A stretch of 36,042 bases of DNA, taken from an uncultured Prochlorococcus sp. GTDB taxonomy: Bacteria; Cyanobacteriota; Cyanobacteriia; PCC-6307; Cyanobiaceae. The stretch lies in the NCBI RefSeq assembly GCF_902616385.1, contig NZ_CACMSM010000015.1, forward strand, positions 1 to 36,042. The letters run 5' to 3'. Shown here in pieces: positions 1 to 7,294 of this stretch. Made by a program: the position numbers and the translations under genes. The notes under the pieces are model-generated. The model did no database searches. It saw only the letters and a program-made list of their open reading frames with translations, and was not told where the DNA came from. Each line of letters opens with the position of its first letter. Position 1 is the stretch's first letter.

Positions 1-79
1 TTCTTAACTTTTTAAAGGGAGAATGAGATTGTAATTCCTTACGCACTAAATGAAAAAAAACCTATAAATCGATAGTTGT

Positions 80-862
80 ATGGTACTAAGGAAAAAAAAT
101 AAATCTATTAATTTTCAAGGGAAAATAAAACTAATTATTAAGACTAAGTTTGAGTATTTCATAAATAAAGTGACAGATTCCATAGCTAAGTTATCCTCCG
201 AAAAAACTGGGATCTATCAAAATGTGATATGCAAAAGAGACCTTGATGCGCTAAATTCCTCAAATTTCCAAGAACAATACAATTCCATAGCATCTCAAGA
301 TCCATACCTTCGAAATATTAACAACATTAAACTAAGAACTCATTTCATTTTGCATTATTTTGATATTTCATATGCCTTATTAAAAAACTTAAATGAATCT
401 CAAAAAGTCAAATGTTGTTTCATGGGTGTTCGTCATGGCACAGTAGCCTCAGTTATTAGTAACTTAAGGAAAGAAAATGTTGAAAGTTTCTTCTTAATTG
501 ATAACTTTAAGGATATAAATGGCTTTGATATTATTCAAAATACAAAAAATAATTTAAATTCAAATACTAATGGAAAATTTAAATTATATTTTATTAAAGG
601 ATTTCTACCTGAAGCAATAAATGATTTATCTGAGGATAAATTTAATTTTCTTCACATAAATCTTGGAGATCCTACATGGGAAATTGAGAGCTTCAAAAAA
701 TTTATTCCTAAACTAAGTAGTTACTCTGTCTGCATAATAGATAATTATGGATTTTATCCAAAAGAAAAAAGGAAAGAACTAAGAAATTTATTAGAAGAAA
801 AAAAAATATACTACACTGAACTACCAACGCTTCAGATTTGTATCATGTCCGATTTAAATTAA
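80..862 (+). CDS. TylF/MycF-like methyltransferase, divergent
   Basis: A 260-residue protein with the layout of the TylF/macrocin O-methyltransferase family, which transfers a methyl group from S-adenosylmethionine (SAM) to sugars. Visible are a glycine-containing first loop (GVRHGT, residues 116-121), an acidic turn after the next strand (IDNF, 140-143), the GFLPEAI segment (174-180), FLHINLGDPTWE (190-201) where TylF proteins have FLHLDxDxYxxT, and CIIDNYGFY (218-226) matching the family's IIDDYG. Key acidic positions are changed (HINLGD for HLDxDxY, DNYG for DDYG), so substrate and activity are uncertain. The start is the ATG at 80. The gene runs convergent to the next methyltransferase with a hairpin between them. 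Its company suggests decoration of surface polysaccharide, which is inference. The family call is fairly good, the function weak. Confidence 0.6.
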   Translation: MVLRKKNKSINFQGKIKLIIKTKFEYFINKVTDSIAKLSSEKTGIYQNVICKRDLDALNSSNFQEQYNSIASQDPYLRNINNIKLRTHFILHYFDISYALLKNLNESQKVKCCFMGVRHGTVASVISNLRKENVESFFLIDNFKDINGFDIIQNTKNNLNSNTNGKFKLYFIKGFLPEAINDLSEDKFNFLHINLGDPTWEIESFKKFIPKLSSYSVCIIDNYGFYPKEKRKELRNLLEEKKIYYTELPTLQICIMSDLN

Positions 863-880
863 TAATTAAAATATTTTTAT

Positions 881-910
881 TATTTAAGTGGCGCTAAGCG
901 GACTTAAATA
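881..910. terminator. Hairpin between convergent methyltransferase genes
   Basis: A 9-bp perfect arm (881-889 with 902-910) encloses a second 3-bp GC stem (CGC/GCG, 892-894 with 898-900). It sits in the 81-bp gap between two convergent genes. T-rich sequence lies on both sides but there is no long clean T tract, so it is a plausible bidirectional terminator rather than a certain one. Confidence 0.5.
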
Positions 911-943
911 TCTATTAATTTCAGTTAATTCCTAAATGCCTAA

Positions 944-1870
944 TCAAAACTTAGCAATTGCTACTAGTAATCCTCCTGAATTAGTTATTTTTGAAAGCCC
1001 GTAATAAGCATTGAGAACTATAGACGTTTTTAGTTTTGATGGGGATGGGAACGATTGTCCAAATGATTTGTGATTATTTGTACAACTAAAAATTTTTAGT
1101 ATTTCAGGTTTTTCTTCTAGTTTATTGAATAGTATTTCTAAGGATTTTCTTTTATATCCTATTTGATGAAAAGGTAAAATAATTCCTCCAAACCTTTTAG
1201 AAGTTGGTCTCAGCTTATAATAAAAAGATGAGAGACTATCATGATTTGGTATATCAATATGAATTAATGAATTAGATTCCTTCAGTAATGATCTTAATTT
1301 AACTAGTAACTCTAAGGGGGTAAAAAAGTGTTCTAAAACTTGTGAAGCAAAAATGACATCAAAAGGGCCAATATCTTTTTGTTTGATAATATCTCCAAAA
1401 TAAATGTTTAAATTAGGATTTCTTCTTTTACCAATTGAGATTGCATCTTTATCAATATCTATTCCCATAACATTTTGACCTAACTTAGATAAACTTTCTA
1501 TAGCAAGGCCTGTACTACATCCAACTTCTAGTATCTTTAATTTGTCTGAAGGTTTTTTGCCTAAGATTTTTTTCCAATAGTTTAACCTTTTTGTAAATGT
1601 AGATAAATATATTGCTGACGTATTAATACCCTTTTCATAATTAGTAGATTTAAGATCATCTATAAAATCTTTAGCTGATCCTGTCGAATTAACTGATCCA
1701 GTAGAAGCATATGTTTCATCAAATTCCTCTTTAATAAAAGGACTCGCATAAGAAGTTTTACATTGTTTGCAAGAAAATATATTAGTGGTTTTAAATTTGG
1801 TTTTAATTTTTCTTTGCGACTTAGAAAAACAAACAGGACAATTAATAATTTCCATATAATTATTTTGCAT
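944..1870 (-). CDS. Zinc-ribbon class I SAM-dependent methyltransferase
   Basis: A 308-residue protein. The N-terminus has four cysteines in two pairs (C11/C14 and C34/C37), a zinc-ribbon pattern often found ahead of methyltransferases in polysaccharide clusters. A class I methyltransferase core follows: motif I ILEVGCSTG (113-121), the acidic end of strand 2 (GIDID, 136-140), FGD (158-160) and the DVIFASQVLEH segment (171-181), as in the Methyltransf_23 group. The remaining 120 residues are probably a substrate-binding region. The start is the ATG at 1870; an in-frame ATG at codon 6 would leave the zinc ribbon intact. The likely role is methylation of a sugar or lipid in cell-surface biosynthesis, inferred from the neighbourhood. 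The acceptor cannot be told. Confidence 0.75.
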   Translation of the reverse strand: MQNNYMEIINCPVCFSKSQRKIKTKFKTTNIFSCKQCKTSYASPFIKEEFDETYASTGSVNSTGSAKDFIDDLKSTNYEKGINTSAIYLSTFTKRLNYWKKILGKKPSDKLKILEVGCSTGLAIESLSKLGQNVMGIDIDKDAISIGKRRNPNLNIYFGDIIKQKDIGPFDVIFASQVLEHFFTPLELLVKLRSLLKESNSLIHIDIPNHDSLSSFYYKLRPTSKRFGGIILPFHQIGYKRKSLEILFNKLEEKPEILKIFSCTNNHKSFGQSFPSPSKLKTSIVLNAYYGLSKITNSGGLLVAIAKF

Positions 1871-2311
1871 TAAACAAAAACTTTAGATTATTTTTTCTAT
1901 ACAAAACTTCTACAGCTTCTTTTAAAATACACACAAAATTTTGCATTACTTCATTAATTATCTGGATGGCATTTAACATGTTCAATTTTGATTTGGCTCC
2001 CACATTATTGTAAGTGTTGCATTTATTTTTTTTATATTTGGGTAATATCTCTGCACAAAAACTTACACGCGGATTTCACGTAAAGACCAATTCAAGCTTT
2101 GTTGAAGCTTCACAGCTTCTTGTAGTTTCTTTTAAAAGATTAACTTTGGCTAACCTATAAAAACTAAAATTACTATATACACCTTATACATATTTGCAAG
2201 GGTTAATGCTCGCAGAGAGTGCATATAAAAACATATTTAGACAATAAAATGCATGATGTATTCTTATGTATTATCGTTCAAACAAATTGGTATAATTAGC
2301 GAATTTACTGA
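1871..2311. other. Non-coding stretch between methyltransferase and tRNA-Ala
   Basis: About 440 bases without a convincing gene. On the minus strand a frame is open from about 2070 down to a stop at 1860 and contains an ATG at 1979 that would give 39 residues (beginning MLNAIQIINEV) and overlap the methyltransferase start; it may be the tail of a lost gene. On the plus strand there is a 6-bp hairpin followed by T-rich sequence at 2104-2133, listed separately. Two copies of the palindrome AAGCTT lie at 2094-2099 and 2105-2110. No transposase, further tRNA or known riboswitch is visible. Confidence 0.4.
2104..2133 (+). terminator. Candidate intrinsic terminator in non-coding DNA
   Basis: GAAGCT (2104-2109) pairs with AGCTTC (2114-2119) across a TCAC loop and is followed by a T-rich run (2120-2133). 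No plus-strand gene lies just upstream, so if real it would end a short non-coding transcript. The stem is short and the T run is interrupted, so confidence is low. Confidence 0.25.
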
Positions 2312-2384
2312 TGGAGCCAAGCGGATTCGAACCGCTGACCCCCTGCATGCCATGCAGGTGCTCTACCAACTGAGCTATGGCCCC
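2312..2384 (-). tRNA. tRNA-Ala (anticodon GGC)
   Basis: Read on the minus strand, 73 bases fold as a complete cloverleaf. The acceptor stem GGGGCCA pairs with TGGCTCC (one G-U pair). The D arm is GCTC/GAGC. The anticodon stem CCTGC/GCAGG holds the loop ATGGCAT, giving anticodon GGC, which reads GCC and GCU alanine codons. The variable loop is GGGTC and the T arm is AGCGG/CCGCT with loop TTCGAAT. The discriminator base is A. The 3' CCA is not encoded (TCA follows), so it must be added after transcription. The tRNA lies among surface-polysaccharide genes and may mark an island boundary. Confidence 0.97.
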
Positions 2385-2804
2385 AAAGCTACAAACGTCG
2401 CTTATCATTCAATTGAAGATTTCTTTTATAACGTTCTTAATTCTCATAGTACTTTAATGTAAATTATTTATCAATCTCATAAAAAATACTAGAAAGTATG
2501 AGTTAAAGATACCGCGAAGCTAATAAAAATAAAGTTATTTATAAAAAAATTTTGTTATGTATTTTTCTCACCATATGAATAATTTGTAAATATGAAAGAT
2601 AATTAATTTTTGATTTTTGATATCCTAAATTTAAGACTATTTTTTTTGTAGTAAATAATAAATTTTGGAAAAAATAAAGATGCAATAGCCAGTAATACAT
2701 TTTGGAGGTTCAGGGACTAGATTATGGCCATTATCAAGAGAAAATTTTCCTAAACGATATTTAATCAAATTCCCGAAATTTATCTTAATTCTTAACTTTA
2801 GAAA
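2385..2804. other. Non-coding stretch upstream of tRNA-Ala, with gene remnant
   Basis: About 420 very AT-rich bases. The end next to the tRNA (2385-2440) must hold the tRNA promoter, but no box stands out. A weak inverted repeat (CTCATA/TATGAG) is centred near 2490. The far end carries a decayed piece of a ManC-type gene, listed separately. Nothing else can be supported here. Confidence 0.5.
2680..2781 (+). pseudogene. Remnant of a ManC-type mannose-1-phosphate guanylyltransferase
   Basis: Positions 2704-2754 translate on the plus strand as GGSGTRLWPLSRENFPK, the N-terminal nucleotide-binding signature (GGxGxRLxPLxxxxxPK) of sugar-nucleotide transferases. The LWPLSRE form is typical of ManC/CpsB enzymes, which make GDP-mannose. 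The frame continues to about 2781 (RYLIKFPKF) and stops at 2806. Just upstream, PVIHF corresponds to the PVIL strand that precedes the signature, but an in-frame TAG at 2686-2688 and an apparent 2-base loss separate it from an ATG at 2680. Intact enzymes are about 350-480 residues, so only the first 35 codons or so survive. This is a dead fragment, consistent with loss of a polysaccharide gene here. Confidence 0.75.
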
Positions 2805-3539
2805 TTAAAAAAATCTTTTTAAATCATTTTTTTTTAAATATATTTTATTAGCTAAATAATATAACCAAATACAAGCAATTGCTATTGAGGTTAATTCTCC
2901 AACTTCTTCAACAAAATAAAAAAGTTTGGCGAAAAAATCTTTCAAAATTAGTTCAGAATTAATTACTAAAAATGATCTAAAAAAATCTACAAATATCCCA
3001 AAAAATGACATTAAGAGAAAAAATTTACAATTATCAAAAATAAATTTTTTATTTTTTGATGAATTAATTAAAAAAGGAGGTATTGAAAAGAGTAAAAATA
3101 CTACACCAACAATAAGCCAATATGTAATTTCTGATATTTGTTCATAAGAGCCAAAATTAAAAGGTTTTAGTTGTTCAAATATTTTCAGAATATAATTACT
3201 TAAAACCCCATCATGAAGATAATAAAAGTCATCAAAAAATAAAAATAAATACGTCAAAGGGACAGATATTGACAAATATAATTTATTTTGAAAAATAATA
3301 TATGCTGATAAAAATGAGGACCAAATTAAAAAAATATACTGTAGATGTTCGAAATATCCTCTTTCTTGTCCAGGCTTGAAAAGGTCAGACATAAGTAAAT
3401 CACTATTATTAGTATTTATTAAATTGTCATTAAAATAATTAATTAAAGATCCAAATATATGAAGAATAACTATCAAAAAAATCATATATGAAAAAAGATT
3501 TAAATAATTTTTACTGAAATTTATTCTTTGCCTTTTCAT
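2805..3539 (-). CDS. Polytopic membrane protein of unknown function
   Basis: A 244-residue, strongly hydrophobic protein with about six predicted membrane segments (near residues 14-35, 66-85, 87-103, 138-158, 170-190 and 214-230, by eye). Between them lie conserved-looking polar motifs: EHLQY (64-68), DDFYYLHD (103-110) and EEVGEL (210-215). Clustered acidic and histidine residues at membrane borders suggest a metal-dependent membrane enzyme, but I do not recognise the family. The last residues are basic. It lies 148 bases downstream of the wzz-like gene on the same strand and may belong with the export genes. The start is the ATG at 3539. Base composition is as AT-rich as the rest of the island. 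Confidence 0.6.
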   Translation of the reverse strand: MKRQRINFSKNYLNLFSYMIFLIVILHIFGSLINYFNDNLINTNNSDLLMSDLFKPGQERGYFEHLQYIFLIWSSFLSAYIIFQNKLYLSISVPLTYLFLFFDDFYYLHDGVLSNYILKIFEQLKPFNFGSYEQISEITYWLIVGVVFLLFSIPPFLINSSKNKKFIFDNCKFFLLMSFFGIFVDFFRSFLVINSELILKDFFAKLFYFVEEVGELTSIAIACIWLYYLANKIYLKKNDLKRFF

Positions 3540-3687
3540 AAAAAAAATTGATAGAATTTTATAATAATATTTTATTTGCTTTGCCTAATAAGGTAAACTT
3601 GAAATTAATAATTTTCTAGTTAAAAACTAATTTCTCAATTAAAAACTTTTAAAGTTAAGATTTTCAAAAAATTGAATATAAATCAAG

Positions 3688-5373
3688 TTAAGTATCTTCA
3701 ATCATAATTATTCCATTTAATTCAAAATTTAAAAACTTTAAATGCTTTGTTAATTTATATATTTGCTTTTTATCTAACAGTTTCATATCTACTATCAGAT
3801 AAAAAGTTTGATTTTTATTAATTTTCTTTAAATTTTTTAAATTAGTCTGAAAAAACTTAATAGTTTTTTCTTCTTCATTATTAATTAAAGAACTAAAAGT
3901 GTTTACTCTACTTTCTAGTTCATCAGTTAAATAAATAAATACAATACTATTTTTAGAATTAAGACTAAAAAATGTTTCCAAGAATTTTATTTTATCTGAG
4001 GATGATATCAAATCATTTACATTCAAGTTCTCGATCAAGGGGATATTTAAAAGTTTTATTATTTCTTCAGTATCAAAAACTTTTCCTGATTTTTTTTCTC
4101 TATAAAAAGAAAATATTGAACTGATAAAGAAAGCAGTTAATAAACCTAAAAATGGAAATTTTATCCTAGATGGGCCTACGGGAAAAGTTTTTAAAGTTGG
4201 TTCTGTTATTAATTCCCAAGGGTCTTCTGCTCTCGCTTCCTCTAATTCAACTATTCTTAATTTATCTTCCAAATCGACTAATGTAGATTCATCTCTAGCT
4301 GCTTCTCTAATTAGTTCTTTATAATTGAGTATTACTCCTTTAGGCCTAATAGTTGATTCCAATAAGGTTTCAGCTTCTAATTTTTCTGATAATAGAAATT
4401 TAGTTACTCTATCTTTTAGATAATCAAGTGTAAGCTTTCTTTGCTCTAATAAATTGATTATGTTTATATCATCCTCAGTATATTTGGATCGTTCAGTAAT
4501 AAGTTCTCGTTCAATATTTTTCAGTATTGCATAATCTTCTTTTAAGAGTGATCCATCAACACCGCCAATAAATTGGAGAGTCGAAGAATCTTCCGTTTTA
4601 CTTATGTTTTTCAACCTTATATCAATCTCTTTTATCTTTTTTGCACTTTGAATTCTTATCTTTTCAATATCAATATTTCTATTTACAAAAATATCTTGCT
4701 TTCCTTCATTTTCAGCAGAATTTATTTGTGGATAATCAAGAACATTCTCAATTGCGTAATCCTGCATTTTCTTCAATGAAGAAGTACTTTTATCTTTAAA
4801 AAAAACAATTTGATCTTGCAAATAATTTTTGGTTAATTTTTGCAGTCTACGCTTTTTTTTACCAGAATAATCTTGATAAGCAAAGCTGATTTTTTTTAAT
4901 GCTGGAAGAATTAATTCTTTATCAGTATCTCTATAAGAAATATTTAAGACTGAAGTACCTTTTTTGAGAGTAATATCTAAATTACTTTTCCATGCGGAAT
5001 ATTTTCCTATATATTCTTTATCTTTTTTTATTTTTCTAGCAACAACAAAATCGAAAATTGGGATCAATACAGAGGGACTTTCTAAAATAGCGACCTCAGT
5101 CTTCAAATCATTATCTGGTTTAAGATCTAAAATTTTTTCCACTTTAGGATCTAAGCCTGAAAAAAATTCATTATTATTTAATACGATTTGAAATTGCCCT
5201 TCCCAAATCCGCTTGAGTGTTAATGAATAAAAAGAACATAATAAGAAAAAAATAATCGAACTAGTACTAATAAATAATTTATTTCTTCCCAAAAATTTAA
5301 AAAAAATTCTTAGATCAAATTCTTCATTTGAATTAAGAGGGTTTTGAGATTCACTTTTAAGATTGTTGTTCAT
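3688..5373 (-). CDS. Wzz-type polysaccharide co-polymerase with degenerate kinase-like C-terminus
   Basis: An inner-membrane protein expected to control chain length or export of a surface polysaccharide together with the Wza-like protein encoded just upstream. From the ATG at 5373 it has 561 residues: a Wzz N-terminal domain with first membrane segment (about 33-53), a long helical periplasmic region, and a second membrane segment (406-424) preceded by the proline-rich PVGPSRIKFP. A 130-residue cytoplasmic tail follows. The tail has the strand order of a bacterial tyrosine kinase but no Walker A: NSIVFIYLTDELESR (474-488) stands where GEGKS is expected. An earlier GTG at 5385 would overlap the upstream gene by 8 bases; AGGTG nine bases before the ATG favours the ATG. 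Confidence 0.8.
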   Translation of the reverse strand: MNNNLKSESQNPLNSNEEFDLRIFFKFLGRNKLFISTSSIIFFLLCSFYSLTLKRIWEGQFQIVLNNNEFFSGLDPKVEKILDLKPDNDLKTEVAILESPSVLIPIFDFVVARKIKKDKEYIGKYSAWKSNLDITLKKGTSVLNISYRDTDKELILPALKKISFAYQDYSGKKKRRLQKLTKNYLQDQIVFFKDKSTSSLKKMQDYAIENVLDYPQINSAENEGKQDIFVNRNIDIEKIRIQSAKKIKEIDIRLKNISKTEDSSTLQFIGGVDGSLLKEDYAILKNIERELITERSKYTEDDINIINLLEQRKLTLDYLKDRVTKFLLSEKLEAETLLESTIRPKGVILNYKELIREAARDESTLVDLEDKLRIVELEEARAEDPWELITEPTLKTFPVGPSRIKFPFLGLLTAFFISSIFSFYREKKSGKVFDTEEIIKLLNIPLIENLNVNDLISSSDKIKFLETFFSLNSKNSIVFIYLTDELESRVNTFSSLINNEEEKTIKFFQTNLKNLKKINKNQTFYLIVDMKLLDKKQIYKLTKHLKFLNFELNGIIMIEDT

Positions 5374-5377
5374 TAGA

Positions 5378-6511
5378 TTATTCACCTAATACTTTAAATA
5401 TTGAATATGTTGAAAAGATACCCATAAAAGGGCTTGTAAATTCATTTATGATTTCTGTTGATATTGACAAAGGACTAGAACCAACAATTATTAAGTCATT
5501 TCGTTTTAAATAAGGATTTCGAGAAGATCCTCTCAAGGCTGACTTATCAAAACGAAATTTTCTTTTTTCTAGTGTACCGTTATTTTGAATCCTCAAGAAA
5601 GAAATTTTACCTTTTAATGCTTTTGCTCCTCCAGCCAAACTAATTGCATCATTTAATGCAAGCGTCTTAGAGGCTATTATTTTACCTGGATAATTAACTC
5701 GACCAGATACAAAAACTTCAACAAATTTTGGATTAAGTCTGGAAAGAATTGATTTTTGCAAAATAAAATTATTTGATTTATCTCCTTTCTTGACTTTTAT
5801 TATGTCTTCATCATAAATTCTTATATTTTGAGAAATATCACCCTTTAAAATTACTTTTTCAAAATTAAGATTTGCAGTTATTTTTCCTCCCCCTTGCGAG
5901 ATTTTATTTTTTCTAATAATTTGTACTTGAGAAAGATCTGTAAATTCAGTTATTCCTCCACTACTTCTTATAGCGTCAAATACTGTGGGATAAAAATTTT
6001 CAATTTCACTTCTATTTTGTGCAGATATATTGCTAGGAATATTTTTTTCTTTTGAATTTAAAGAATTTAGAGAAAAAGAACCTTCTAATATTTGCATACC
6101 AGGATTTTCGACTTCTCCCTCTACAAAAACCCTTATTGGACGATAACGTAAAATTTCAACTTCTAGTTCTGGGAATTTTACAAACTTTTTATAAGCCTCA
6201 TTCAAAACCTGAGTAAGTTCATTGATGGAAAGATCTCTGACAAATATTCTGTTCAACTTTGGTAGTAAAATTGTCCCTTCCCCATCAACTCTAGCTACTG
6301 TAGTAAGCTCAGGGTAAAACCTTGAAACTATGATATTTAGTTCGTCACCTGGACCAATTATGTAATCAGTTTTAGGTCTCTTCTGCAAATAATCAGGAGA
6401 TATTGGTATATTAGAAGACTCCCTTTCATTATCTATTGAAGCTGAATTAACAGGAACAATACCTGAAAAAATCAAAAAAATTGACAAAATTGTATGGACT
6501 CTATTTTTCAA
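5378..6511 (-). CDS. Wza-like polysaccharide export protein (OPX family)
   Basis: A 377-residue secreted protein of the outer-membrane polysaccharide export family. Residues 1-24 form a signal peptide ending in a VNSA type I cleavage site. The Poly_export domain begins at DYIIGPGDELNI (49-60) and runs to about residue 123. A first SLBB domain starts at IRVFVEGEVENPG (126-138) and a second at FVEVFVSGRVNYPG (263-276). The C-terminal 25 residues could form the amphipathic helix that spans the outer membrane in Wza. No cysteine is present in the signal region, so it is not an evident lipoprotein, unlike E. coli Wza. It lies directly upstream of the wzz-like gene and is probably co-transcribed with it. 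Confidence 0.88.
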   Translation of the reverse strand: MKNRVHTILSIFLIFSGIVPVNSASIDNERESSNIPISPDYLQKRPKTDYIIGPGDELNIIVSRFYPELTTVARVDGEGTILLPKLNRIFVRDLSINELTQVLNEAYKKFVKFPELEVEILRYRPIRVFVEGEVENPGMQILEGSFSLNSLNSKEKNIPSNISAQNRSEIENFYPTVFDAIRSSGGITEFTDLSQVQIIRKNKISQGGGKITANLNFEKVILKGDISQNIRIYDEDIIKVKKGDKSNNFILQKSILSRLNPKFVEVFVSGRVNYPGKIIASKTLALNDAISLAGGAKALKGKISFLRIQNNGTLEKRKFRFDKSALRGSSRNPYLKRNDLIIVGSSPLSISTEIINEFTSPFMGIFSTYSIFKVLGE

Positions 6512-6619
6512 ATTTTTTTGATATATATGTTTATTCTAACTTACCAAGCAGGATTAACTTAATATTAATTTATCATTTTAGATCTCTAAACTCTTAAGTT
6601 GTGAAATTAAAAATGTTAC

Positions 6620-7237
6620 CTAGATACGCCTCCAAACAGCTAATAATTTTCCTTGAAAAACGACTTCATCTAGATTCAACTCAATTGGTTCATAAGCTGG
6701 ATTTGCTGCTTCAAGAAATATTTTTCCTCCTCTTTTAACAAAATACTTTAGAGTTGTCCCTAATCCTGGAACCAATGCACTAACAATAGTTCCGTTTCTA
6801 AGAGAGTATGAATCTGTAATTGGCTCCATCAAAACCATATCTCCATCTGCAATACATGCTTCTATCATAGAATCTCCATTAACTGTCAGAGCAAAAACAT
6901 TTTTCTTTTTTAAAACATCAGAGATATCTAAATTCTCTTGAACATCAGAATAAGTTTCAATTAAACCTCCAGCTGCGACTGAACCCATAATTGGTACACC
7001 TTCTATGATTTCATCAACTATTTGCATTGTTCTTGCTTTACCTTCTTGCCAAGAGATGTAGCCCTTTTCTTGCAAATGTTTTAAGCGACTTTGAATTGGA
7101 GCAGGAGATTTTAATCCCATAGCTTGCATCATTTGTCTAATGGATGGGCTATGTTGAAAGTTTTTCATATAATCTTTTATCCATGCATAGAGCTCATTTT
7201 GAGCTTGGGTAAGATCGCCTCCTGAAGAAGTTTCCAT
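6620..7237 (-). CDS. lexA: LexA repressor
   Basis: A 205-residue LexA. An N-terminal winged helix-turn-helix DNA-binding domain (about 8-72, with PSIRQMMQAMGLKS) precedes a self-cleaving S24 peptidase domain. The cleavage bond is Ala89-Gly90 (SVAAGG), the nucleophile is Ser123 (GDSM) and the general base is Lys164 (TTLKYF), so all residues for RecA-stimulated self-cleavage are present. The start is the ATG at 7237. Two near-consensus cyanobacterial LexA boxes lie immediately upstream, so it probably represses itself. It follows argF on the same strand by 57 bases. In some cyanobacteria LexA controls non-SOS genes; here the intact catalytic residues favour a classical DNA-damage role. Confidence 0.96.
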   Translation of the reverse strand: METSSGGDLTQAQNELYAWIKDYMKNFQHSPSIRQMMQAMGLKSPAPIQSRLKHLQEKGYISWQEGKARTMQIVDEIIEGVPIMGSVAAGGLIETYSDVQENLDISDVLKKKNVFALTVNGDSMIEACIADGDMVLMEPITDSYSLRNGTIVSALVPGLGTTLKYFVKRGGKIFLEAANPAYEPIELNLDEVVFQGKLLAVWRRI

Positions 7238-7267
7238 AAAACATATGTACTCTAATACATTTGTACC
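7238..7267 (-). promoter_or_regulatory. Two tandem LexA boxes upstream of lexA
   Basis: On the minus strand AGTACATATGTTTT (7251 to 7238) and GGTACAAATGTATT (7267 to 7254) each match the cyanobacterial LexA box RGTACNNNDGTWCB at all but one specified position; in both the C of GTWC is a T. Their starts are 16 bases apart, and the nearer box abuts the lexA start codon. The position fits autoregulation and implies a very short leader or a promoter inside the boxes. Confidence 0.7.
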
Positions 7268-7294
7268 CTTTTATTAATTAGTTCGCAAGTATTC

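Noticed and set aside
1-79. Tail of an upstream gene at the window start
   Set aside because: A frame ends at TAA by position 15, too short to judge.
2069-2092. GCGGATT-containing segment resembling the tRNA 3' end, a possible attachment-site copy
   Set aside because: Only seven contiguous bases match, the rest diverges, and no integrase is present.
2253-2462. 69-codon plus-strand frame across the tRNA
   Set aside because: It runs through the antisense of tRNA-Ala; the translated part is tRNA sequence.
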